Under the pieces are notes generated by a model, which was not told the DNA's origin, did no database searches, and was given only the letters and a program-made list of their open reading frames with translations. Source: JAYEJB01 sp034716415 (lineage in GTDB: Bacteria > Patescibacteriota > Patescibacteriia > SG8-24). Taken from it: a stretch of 14,910 nt of DNA. The translations under genes and the position numbers were made by a program. The stretch covers positions 1 to 14,910 of the forward strand of contig JAYEJB010000028.1 in the NCBI GenBank assembly GCA_034716415.1. Direction: 5' to 3'. Within the stretch, counting starts at the first letter, position 1, and each line of letters starts with the position of its first letter. This document shows, piece by piece, positions 1 through 5,487 of the stretch.

Positions 1-20
1 GTGGAACGACCCCTGTTTTT
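1..20 (+). terminator. possible 3' half of a truncated intrinsic terminator
   Basis: The window opens with GTGGAACGACCCCTGTTTTT, which has the form of the descending arm of a hairpin followed by a T-run. The sequence TGGAACGACCC also occurs at 12596-12606, where it is the arm of a complete hairpin. The ascending arm would lie outside the window, so this cannot be confirmed. Confidence 0.25.
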
Positions 21-35
21 GCGGAATGTTTTAAA

Positions 36-179
36 TGGCGGTGCTTCTTGGACGAGGTTCGAACGTTTTTCGGGGGGAAACCGGATTGCAGTCCTTAAAA
101 TTTGCATCTGCCCACGGCGGACATTGCGGCTCATCATTCCTCCCCCTGACCCCCTTCTGACGAGCCGCCCTTGCTTGGT
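36..179 (+). repeat. left 144-bp inverted repeat of the cassette
   Basis: It is the reverse complement of 2041-2184, with only two differences (left positions 81 and 142). It contains an imperfect internal stem (126-136 with 158-168, one mismatch) around a pyrimidine-rich 21-nt loop. Further outward, GTTTTTGCG at 15-23 matches a similar string abutting the right copy if a 12-nt insertion (24-35) is allowed, so the homology may extend past the clean boundary. I recognise no coding sequence in it. Confidence 0.93.
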
Positions 180-209
180 ATGAACGGTTGATTGTTTACA
201 ATTATGCAA

Positions 210-282
210 TATTTTAGTACTATTTCAGTGGTGGTTGAAGATATCTCTTGCACCTATTTTTTTTACTACTAAAATAATAGTT
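210..282. promoter_or_regulatory. candidate repressor operators and promoter of the cassette operon
   Basis: TATTTTAGTA (210-219) and TACTAAAATA (267-276) are perfect inverted copies 47 bases apart. The first overlaps the palindrome TAGTACTA (215-222), and the second sits in ACTA-6-TAGT (268-281). A possible promoter is TTGCAC (248-253), a 16-nt spacer, then TAAAAT (270-275). This would put the transcript start within a few bases of the ATG at 285, giving a nearly leaderless mRNA. The right-hand element would cover the -10 box, consistent with autorepression by the XRE protein. A second possible promoter is TTGATT (188-193) with TATTTT (210-215). The inverted pair is seen directly; the operator function is inferred. 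Confidence 0.4.
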
Positions 283-284
283 AA

Positions 285-482
285 ATGCCAACCATTGCAG
301 ATAACATACGAAAAGCCCGAAAGAAAAAGGGGCTTTCACAGGATAAACTCGCCCACAAGGCGGATGTTGCCCACAATACTGTTGTAAAAATTGAGTCAGG
401 CGAAAACCAGAACCCTACCATTGAAACCCTGCGAAGCATTGCAAGAGCGTTGGATATTACTGTTGATGAATTAATCAATTAA
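285..482 (+). CDS. XRE/Cro-type helix-turn-helix regulator
   Basis: This 65-residue protein is essentially a single HTH_3 (Cro/C1 type) DNA-binding domain. Residues 5-15 form helix 1. LSQDKLAHKADV (17-28) is the positioning helix, and NTVVKIESGE (31-40) carries the recognition helix and the typical W/K-IE-GE ending. PTIETLRSIARALDI (44-58) is the classic fourth and fifth helix. There is no effector domain, so it is probably a small dimeric autorepressor. It is first in the four-gene operon, 9 bases ahead of the next gene. No clear Shine-Dalgarno precedes the ATG; the upstream sequence is AT-rich with inverted TATTTTAGTA elements that could be its operators. In such a cassette it would probably hold the downstream toxic or defensive genes in check. 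Family assignment is secure; the role is inferred from position. Confidence 0.92.
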   Translation: MPTIADNIRKARKKKGLSQDKLAHKADVAHNTVVKIESGENQNPTIETLRSIARALDITVDELIN

Positions 483-491
483 AAACATACT

Positions 492-1172
492 ATGGACGAC
501 TTATTTTTACTTCTTTTTTTCGCCTCGATTGCCGCTCTGATTGTCGGAATTGTTAAACCGAGTGCCTTTTCTCGAATTCTTAAGGATCGAGCAACAAGAA
601 AAGGAACAGCCGCCATTTTTGGTATAACCACGATTGCTTTTTTCATTTTATTTGGAGTAACAACTGATTCTTCCTCGTCAAGTCAAACTGCTAGCAGTTC
701 TCCAAGCACGGATACAATAGTAACTGTCGAACAAGAACGGCAACCCGCTGCAGCTCCAACCAACACTGAGAAAAGCCCGGTTCCTGCCAATACGGAAGTT
801 GAGCCGGCACCGTCTGAAACGCAAGCGGAGCCAACTCAGTCGGAACAAACAGACAACCAGAGTATTTCACAAACCTCAAGCGAGACAGTTGGTCAAAAAA
901 ATGCGTTGGAAAAAGCAAGGTCATATTTGGAGTACACGGCATTTTCCCATGATGGGTTGGTTGACCAACTAGAATACGAACAATTTTCACACGATGATGC
1001 GGTATACGGTGCAGATAATTGTGGTGCTAACTGGAATGAGCAAGCAGCCAAAAAAGCTGAATCATATATGGAATACTCGGCTTTTTCGCGCGGCAGTTTA
1101 ATTGACCAGCTAAAGTTCGATAAATTCACTCAAGCACAGGCAGAGTACGGAGCTAGCGCGGTTGGTCTATAA
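492..1172 (+). CDS. two-TM protein with C-terminal tandem Ltp repeats (possible superinfection exclusion)
   Basis: This is a 226-residue protein. Residues 4-21 and 39-56 are hydrophobic membrane segments separated by a short basic loop. Residues 57-135 are a Ser/Thr/Pro/Glu/Gln-rich linker. Residues 138-177 and 184-226 are two copies of the Ltp motif (A..KA.SY..Y.AFS...L.DQL....F....A.YGA). Ltp repeats are known from Gram-positive surface lipoproteins and from the Ltp superinfection-exclusion lipoprotein of Streptococcus phage TP-J34, which blocks phage DNA entry. Here a double-TM anchor replaces the lipobox, and no lipidation cysteine is visible near the N-terminus. The helical pair would be displayed on the outside of the membrane on a flexible stalk. 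The gene lies 9 bases after the XRE gene and 4 bases before the next ATG, so it is probably co-transcribed. Fold assignment is good; anti-phage function is inferred from the family. Confidence 0.85.
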   Translation: MDDLFLLLFFASIAALIVGIVKPSAFSRILKDRATRKGTAAIFGITTIAFFILFGVTTDSSSSSQTASSSPSTDTIVTVEQERQPAAAPTNTEKSPVPANTEVEPAPSETQAEPTQSEQTDNQSISQTSSETVGQKNALEKARSYLEYTAFSHDGLVDQLEYEQFSHDDAVYGADNCGANWNEQAAKKAESYMEYSAFSRGSLIDQLKFDKFTQAQAEYGASAVGL

Positions 1173-1176
1173 AAAC

Positions 1177-1584
1177 ATGGAAAACAGAAGAACTCACTTA
1201 ACCCTGATACAAGGAGTCATCAATAGAATGGCTGGAAATTTATTCTTTTTACGAGGGTGGACGATAACTTTGATTGCGGCGTTATTAGCTCTTTTCATCA
1301 AGGACAATGAAGTCGCCTACATCATCTATTTTCTTCTCGTGCTCGTTTTGGTTTTCTGGCTTATGGACGCATACTTTCTATCGCAAGAACGATTATATCG
1401 GGCTCTGTATAATAAAGTGAGAAAAATGAATGAGAATGAAATAGATTTTTCTATGGACGTAAGTGAATTCAAGCAGTTAAAACAAAATACAGTTATCTAT
1501 GCAATGTGTTCACGCACTCTGTTGGTTTTTTACACTCCATTGGTCGGTATAGTGCTTACGGCGATATATTTAACAAATAACTAG
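1177..1584 (+). CDS. small three-TM membrane protein, possible effector partner of the TIR-like protein
   Basis: I chose the ATG at 1177 (135 residues), 4 bases after the previous stop, rather than the in-frame TTG at 1162, which overlaps the upstream gene. Hydrophobic segments are at about 22-41, 46-67 and 109-131. Between the second and third lies a conserved-looking amphipathic stretch (WLMDAYFLSQERLYRALYNK, 61-80) followed by an acidic cytoplasmic loop (85-105). I do not recognise a named family. My recollection is that small membrane proteins with a similar Asp-Ala-Tyr...Glu-Arg-x-Tyr-Arg-x-Leu-Tyr signature occur beside DUF1863/TIR-like genes, but I cannot verify it here. The gap to the TIR-like gene is 7 bases. 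A pore-forming or membrane-disrupting effector triggered by the TIR-like partner would fit the context. An envelope-localised structural role is the alternative. Confidence 0.8.
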   Translation: MENRRTHLTLIQGVINRMAGNLFFLRGWTITLIAALLALFIKDNEVAYIIYFLLVLVLVFWLMDAYFLSQERLYRALYNKVRKMNENEIDFSMDVSEFKQLKQNTVIYAMCSRTLLVFYTPLVGIVLTAIYLTNN

Positions 1585-1591
1585 ATGTAAT

Positions 1592-2032
1592 ATGGCGAGA
1601 CGAGTATTTTTTAGCTTCAAATACGACGATGTATCGAGAGCAATGGTGGTTAGAAATAGCTGGGTTACACAGGGAAAAGAGGCAGCTGGTTTCGTAGATG
1701 CAGCTGAATTCGAAAAGATAAAAAGACAAGGGGAACAAGCTATTAAAAATTGGATAGATTCCCAACTTAAAGGAACGTCAGTCACAGTCGTTCTGGTTGG
1801 GGCTAAGACTTGCAATAGTCGTTGGGTTAAGTACGAGATTGAAAAAAGTAAAGAGATTGGAAACGGATTGTTGGGCATAGACATCAGCAAAATAAAAGAT
1901 TTGCAGGGAAGGACTAGCAACCGATGCAGTCAGCTTCCAACAGGTTACGATTTCTACCTGTGGAATAATGATGAAGGGTATAAAAAAATGGGCGACTGGA
2001 TTGAGAAAGCAGCTAAGGAGGCGGGGAGATAA
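1592..2032 (+). CDS. ThsB-like TIR-fold protein (DUF1863/MTH538 family)
   Basis: This 146-residue protein has the layout of the MTH538 TIR-like family (PF08937), to which Thoeris ThsB sensors belong. Strand 1 is RRVFFSFKYDD (3-13), followed by the RNSW segment (21-24). The helix GEQAIKNWIDSQLKG (47-61) precedes the core strand SVTVVLVGAKT (63-73). SRWVKYEIEKS (76-86) is the position where TIR NADases carry the catalytic Glu (candidate Glu82 or Glu84). Next come NGLLGIDISKIKD (91-103) and a C-terminal WNNDEGYKKMGDWI helix. In Thoeris, such proteins make an NAD-derived cyclic signal on phage infection that activates a separate ThsA effector. No ThsA (SIR2-SLOG) gene is present here, so the neighbouring membrane protein is the obvious effector candidate. 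It is the last gene of the operon and stops 8 bases before the right inverted repeat. Family call is strong; the defence role is inferred. Confidence 0.88.
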   Translation: MARRVFFSFKYDDVSRAMVVRNSWVTQGKEAAGFVDAAEFEKIKRQGEQAIKNWIDSQLKGTSVTVVLVGAKTCNSRWVKYEIEKSKEIGNGLLGIDISKIKDLQGRTSNRCSQLPTGYDFYLWNNDEGYKKMGDWIEKAAKEAGR

Positions 2033-2040
2033 CACGTTTT

Positions 2041-2184
2041 ACCAAGCAAGGGCGGCTCGTCAGAAGGGGGTCAGGGGAAGGAATGATGAGCCGCAATGTC
2101 CGCCGTGGGCAGATGCAAATTTTAAGGACTGCAATCCGATTTCCCCCCGAAAAACGTTCGAACCTCGTCCAAGAAGCACCGCCA
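2041..2184 (-). repeat. right 144-bp inverted repeat of the cassette
   Basis: It is the reverse complement of 36-179, with two mismatches. It starts 8 bases after the TIR-like gene and runs up to an intrinsic terminator-like hairpin at 2188. The ORFs through it share no family I know and are not believed to be genes. Confidence 0.93.
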
Positions 2185-2187
2185 CGC

Positions 2188-2217
2188 AAAAAACACCGTC
2201 GACCGGCGGTGTTTTTT
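2188..2217. terminator. bidirectional intrinsic terminator
   Basis: AAAAAACACCG (2188-2198) pairs perfectly with CGGTGTTTTTT (2207-2217) across an 8-nt loop. This gives an 11-bp stem with a T-run on either strand. It would end transcription leaving the cassette, or minus-strand transcription coming from the ligase gene. The interval 2218-2310 beyond it shows nothing I can assign. Confidence 0.75.
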
Positions 2218-2310
2218 GTGTGGATATACTTTTTAGTCGAAGCTCGACGAGTTGTAGCTCCTCCTTACTGCTATCAGAGTAGATAATCGTCTCGACACCT
2301 CACTTCTTAT

Positions 2311-2434
2311 CGGGGACTGTCCCCGATAATCTCGTGGGGCCTGGCCCCAGTTAAGCCTGAGTGGGGACACCTCTCTATCACCGACGATTGTTTGGGGACT
2401 GTTCCCGATAAGGCTGACGAAGGGACACTTCTCG
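2311..2434 (-). repeat. palindromic dispersed repeat (copy A, inverted relative to 10397-10540)
   Basis: The reverse complement of 2335-2434 matches 10440-10540 closely. The order on the copy's own strand is AGAAGTGTCCC, CGTCAGCCTTATCGGG, ATCGTCGG, GAGAGGTGTCCCCACTCAGG, then the perfect palindrome TGGGGCCAGGCCCCA (2335-2349 on plus). A further palindrome, CGGGGACTGTCCCCG (2311-2325), follows. The element overlaps the 3' end of the O-antigen ligase gene and encodes its last 17 or so residues and its stop. It is probably a REP-like palindromic element; no transposase is associated. Confidence 0.88.
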
Positions 2435-3730
2435 GATATCGCGTGTCTGTCGACGCATGCTTTCGGCCAGGCCGATGATGATCCAGAAGAGGAGTGAGAT
2501 GTCGTTTTTGAGATAGGGGACGTCGACGAGGCCGTGTATCAACAGCGCGATCATCGCGGCGATGACGCCGGTCGGTAGCCATTCTCCTTTGCGGTCGCGA
2601 TAGAGCCTGATGGCCACCATGAAGAACGTCCAGACTATGACCAGGAATCCGGCCAGGCCGATGATGCCGGTCTCGGACCAGAAGTTCAGCAGGAAGTTGT
2701 GCGGGTACATGAAGATCTCGATGTGTTTCGCTTCGTGGTACGGCTCGAGCGCGGTCTGGTAGCCCGCGAGTCCGGCACCCATGATCGGACGGTCGTAGAG
2801 CATGTCGAGTGATTCCTGCCAGACGATCTGGCGGACATGCCACGAGTCGTCGCGCATCGAAAGCATCAGTGATGTGTAATCGGTGAGCGGCTTATAGAAT
2901 ATAGTAAGCGCGCACGCCGCGATCAGTACGATGAGCGCCGCTTTCCGAAGCGGACGGTACAACAGACCGAACACCAGCAGGCCGGCCGCCACACCGAGCA
3001 TCGCGCCTTCGGAGACCGCGAACAGCACCGACAGCACGCCGAGTACCGCGGCCATTCCGCCCAGCAGGAACACCGTCAGGTTGCGGAACGCGCCGTCTTT
3101 TCTTGTCGACGAAACGGTCCACCCCGCCATGAGCACCGTAATCGGCGCGGCGATGAGGCCGACACCGTTCGGGAAGCCGAAGAAACTCGTCACCCGGCGC
3201 ACCTCCTCCGGCACCCAGACCGGATTCGGGATGCCGAAGCCGGTCACTTTCTGATAGACGGCCGAGATGCCGATGACCGAGATTGAGATGCCGAGCGCAC
3301 CCAGGACCATGCGCCTTGTCGACGCGTCACGGACCATGTCCGTGAACATGACGAAGAACAGGACCGGCTCCAGGAAATACGCGCGCCATACGCCGAGCGC
3401 GGCGATCGGATCAGGGGACACCAATACACCGACTACCGAGCCTATCAGTAAAAGCGTAATCCCAGGCAACCACACGCATAAACCTACTTTCTGCCCCTTC
3501 TGCCCTTCCTTTCCAAACAGCAACCAAGACAGGAACAGCACGACGAAGAAAATCTCCAACAGCGTGGTCGGCAATCCGTCGAGCGGTCCGAACGGGAGTG
3601 TGATCGTGAATCGGATCAGGTAGACGGGAAGCAATGCACAGAACACCGCCAGTGCGAGCTTGCGGTCTAAGACGCATAGCGAGAAGAACAGCAGTGCGGC
3701 GATTACGGCGAATGTGGTGGCTGGATCCAT
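2378..3730 (-). CDS. O-antigen ligase/polymerase (Wzy/WaaL-type) membrane protein
   Basis: This polytopic protein of 450 residues (from the ATG at 3730) has about ten to twelve hydrophobic segments and belongs to the O-antigen ligase/polymerase superfamily (PF04932). Hallmarks are the periplasmic loop with RQIVWQESLDM and DRPIMGAGLAGYQ (300-325), YPHNFLLNFWSETGIIGL (342-359) and the late IHGLVDVP (398-405). These are typical of enzymes that polymerise lipid-linked glycans or transfer them to acceptors. An in-frame TTG at 3739 would add three residues but lies inside a repeat. No Shine-Dalgarno is visible: the upstream 160 bases are nonamer/hairpin repeats. The C-terminus from about residue 434 (EVSLRQPYREQSPNNRR) is encoded by the palindromic repeat at 2311-2434, so the natural end has been replaced or extended. 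It is downstream of the flippase on the same strand, so a linked role in surface glycan export is likely. Confidence 0.9.
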   Translation of the reverse strand: MDPATTFAVIAALLFFSLCVLDRKLALAVFCALLPVYLIRFTITLPFGPLDGLPTTLLEIFFVVLFLSWLLFGKEGQKGQKVGLCVWLPGITLLLIGSVVGVLVSPDPIAALGVWRAYFLEPVLFFVMFTDMVRDASTRRMVLGALGISISVIGISAVYQKVTGFGIPNPVWVPEEVRRVTSFFGFPNGVGLIAAPITVLMAGWTVSSTRKDGAFRNLTVFLLGGMAAVLGVLSVLFAVSEGAMLGVAAGLLVFGLLYRPLRKAALIVLIAACALTIFYKPLTDYTSLMLSMRDDSWHVRQIVWQESLDMLYDRPIMGAGLAGYQTALEPYHEAKHIEIFMYPHNFLLNFWSETGIIGLAGFLVIVWTFFMVAIRLYRDRKGEWLPTGVIAAMIALLIHGLVDVPYLKNDISLLFWIIIGLAESMRRQTRDIREVSLRQPYREQSPNNRR

Positions 3731-3739
3731 ATGGGGCAA

Positions 3740-3898
3740 GCGGGGATAGCGGGGACCTGCCTGTCGGCAAGCAGATAGCGGGGATAGCGGGGAGAGATAA
3801 AAAATATCCCTTTCCCCGCTAGTCCGCGAAGCGGACGATCCCCGCTAACGGCCGAAGGCCGTGATTCCCGCTTTTCCCGCTATCTGAGCGTCATTTAT
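3740..3898. repeat. nonamer/variable-hairpin repeat array (left)
   Basis: AGCGGGGAT-type nonamers occur in direct order at about 3744-3761 and 3775-3795. In the inverse order, CCCCGCTA-type boxes occur near 3813-3822, 3839-3847, 3866-3872 and 3875-3883. Short hairpins of unrelated sequence sit between the boxes: GTCCGC-GAA-GCGGAC (3822-3836), ACGGCC-GAA-GGCCGT (3848-3862), and a weaker one at about 3767-3776. The array fills the space between the flippase stop and the ligase start and leaves no room for an ordinary ribosome-binding site. The same element type recurs at 7816-8085. Confidence 0.8.
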
Positions 3899-3916
3899 TT
3901 ATCTCAACCAAACGGT

Positions 3917-5347
3917 TTAATTCTTGTCATTCGGACGTGCGAGGACCGATCGCACCGCCTCCATCGGGACTCCGCCGAGCGCCAGGAGAGCCACTGAATA
4001 TGTCGCCGCTCCGAGCACGACCCTCAACAGGACATGCAGTTGCGGGACAAGTATCAGGACCGCGAACATCGCGGTGCAGGCGATCATTATCTTCGAAAGG
4101 CGCACCAGGTTCGGTCTGAACTTCGTCATCCGTGTCACCAACACCGTCGTCGCCGTGGCGACGAACAGTTCACCGAGCGCGGTCACCGCGGCCGCGCCCA
4201 GTCCGCCGTATCTGCCGATGAGCACGATGTAGAGAGCGAGTGACAGCGCGGCGTTCGCGGCGTAGATCCAGATGAAGTCCCGTTGTCTGCCCATGGCCAC
4301 GAAAGCGTGCGCGTAGAGCGACTGCCAGTATACGGCGAGCGCGCCGACCATCAGTATGGCCACATAGATGCCTGACGCGCGGAAATCCTCGCCGGCGATG
4401 AGCGCCATCAGGTCCGAGGAGACCGCAATACCACCGAACAATAGCGGCACGGCGATCATCGCCAGGAAGTCGAACGACATCGAAAGTTTGCGGCGGAATC
4501 CGGCGAAGTCGTCGTTCGACCAGGCCCGGGTCAAGAGCGGCAGTGCGAGGCCCATGAAGATGTACGGCACGACGGTGATGACGTCGAGCACTTTGTACGC
4601 GGCGCCGTAAAGTCCGACTTCGGACTGCGTGCGCATCACGGACATGATGACGATGTCGCCTTTCAGGTAGATGAGGTTGAAGAGGATGCTGACGCCGATC
4701 GGCCAGGTCTCGATGAGCGTCTTTTTCCAGACCGGACGCTCGAATTTCAGGCCGATCGGACCGTGCTTCCTGGCGAACGCGTAGGTCATCGCGAACTGTA
4801 CGACGTTGCTGACAGCGAGCGCGGCGACGAACGCCAGCAGGCCGAAGCCCGATGCCACTGCCCCGGCGACACAACCGAACATGATCAAGCGGCTGGTCAT
4901 CTCCGAGATCGATGATTTCCAGGTCGTCAGGTGCTTCTGCATGATCCCTTTGATCGTCTCCGATAGCGCGAGCGCCAGGAAAGAGAACGTGCCGACGGCG
5001 ATGCCGATCTTGACCGCGTGCGGGTAGGGGAAGGCGAGCGCCACGAGCGGCGCAGCGGCGAAGATGACGAGTCCGGACACCAGCCGCATCGCAAAGATGT
5101 TCGAGACCAATCGTCGTTCGTCCGCGCCTTCGCGCGAAATGAGGCGTGTCATCGTCAGCGGTAGACCGAACCCCGCGGCGATCGCGAAGAACTGTAGGAA
5201 GGTCAGCACGATGATGAACTGACCGTACCCGTCGGTGCCGAGGTAGCGCGTCATGATGCCGACCGTCAACAGGCCGAGGCCCGTGGCCACGACTTTACCG
5301 CCCATCTGAAAGGCGGTGTTGCCTGCTATGCTGCGTTTGATCGACAT
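3917..5347 (-). CDS. Wzx-type polysaccharide flippase (MOP superfamily)
   Basis: This 476-residue protein has about 12 to 14 hydrophobic segments along its whole length and the start typical of the family: a basic N-terminus, NTAFQMGGKVVATGLGLLTVGIM, then TRYLGTDGYGQF (residues 33-44). The R-x-LG-xx-xYG-x-F signature is common to Wzx/RfbX-type flippases (PF01943/PF13440), which move undecaprenyl- or polyprenyl-linked oligosaccharides across the inner membrane. LYLKGDIVIM-like and VGLYGAAYK segments in the middle (about 230-250) are also typical. The ATG at 5347 follows an extended -10 promoter, with a ~31-nt leader and no clear Shine-Dalgarno. Downstream, after a repeat array, is the O-antigen ligase-like gene, which suggests a shared glycan pathway. 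No glycosyltransferases are in the window. The function is well supported; the exact substrate cannot be told. Confidence 0.92.
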   Translation of the reverse strand: MSIKRSIAGNTAFQMGGKVVATGLGLLTVGIMTRYLGTDGYGQFIIVLTFLQFFAIAAGFGLPLTMTRLISREGADERRLVSNIFAMRLVSGLVIFAAAPLVALAFPYPHAVKIGIAVGTFSFLALALSETIKGIMQKHLTTWKSSISEMTSRLIMFGCVAGAVASGFGLLAFVAALAVSNVVQFAMTYAFARKHGPIGLKFERPVWKKTLIETWPIGVSILFNLIYLKGDIVIMSVMRTQSEVGLYGAAYKVLDVITVVPYIFMGLALPLLTRAWSNDDFAGFRRKLSMSFDFLAMIAVPLLFGGIAVSSDLMALIAGEDFRASGIYVAILMVGALAVYWQSLYAHAFVAMGRQRDFIWIYAANAALSLALYIVLIGRYGGLGAAAVTALGELFVATATTVLVTRMTKFRPNLVRLSKIMIACTAMFAVLILVPQLHVLLRVVLGAATYSVALLALGGVPMEAVRSVLARPNDKN

Positions 5348-5384
5348 GATGAAAAAATAACCAGGCTATCTGGTACTGATTCAA

Positions 5385-5411
5385 AGTATAGCATGTTCTC
5401 CTCTCTGCCAA
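5385..5411 (-). promoter_or_regulatory. extended -10 promoter of the flippase gene
   Basis: Read on the minus strand, TTGGCA (5406-5411), a 15-nt spacer, then TGC-TATACT (-10 at 5385-5390). The TGn just before the -10 box makes this an extended -10 promoter, which tolerates the short spacer. The leader would be about 30 nt. Confidence 0.6.
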
Positions 5412-5416
5412 TCCGG

Positions 5417-5445
5417 TTGAAAACGAGGCTAAAATATGGTAAAAT
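5417..5445 (+). promoter_or_regulatory. sigma70-type promoter of the SpoIID-like gene
   Basis: TTGAAA (5417-5422), a 17-nt spacer, then TAAAAT (5440-5445). Start of transcription is expected near 5452, about 36 nt ahead of the ATG. Its -35 box is only 5 bases from the -35 box of the divergent flippase promoter, so one bound protein could affect both. Confidence 0.7.
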
Positions 5446-5487
5446 ATAGATAGAGAAGGCTGTGATCCGGAAAAAATAGAAATAAAT

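Larger units (their letters stand above)
36..2184. mobile_element. inverted-repeat-bounded four-gene cassette, no transposase
   Basis: A 144-bp inverted repeat (36-179 and 2041-2184) encloses one plus-strand operon of four genes that is visibly more AT-rich than the rest of the window. For example, line 1261-1320 has 25 G+C of 60, against 36 of 60 for line 6841-6900. The last gene stops 8 bases before the right repeat, and the first starts 105 bases after the left repeat. No transposase, integrase or recombinase is encoded, so movement would need a protein supplied in trans. No target-site duplication is evident outside the repeats. The cassette is inferred to be horizontally acquired. It could instead be an invertible segment or a remnant of a larger element. 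Confidence 0.6.

Noticed and set aside
36..2184. Classical insertion sequence or integron cassette
   Set aside because: No transposase or integrase is encoded, no target duplication is visible, and the arms lack recognisable attC core sites (GTTRRRY).
1968..2286. ORFs running from the end of the TIR-like gene through the right inverted repeat
   Set aside because: They are out of frame with the TIR-like gene, cross the repeat and the terminator, and resemble no protein family.
4170..4874. Long Arg-rich minus-strand ORF inside the flippase gene
   Set aside because: It is a frame shadow of a GC-rich coding region; the flippase frame gives a clear multi-TM family protein.
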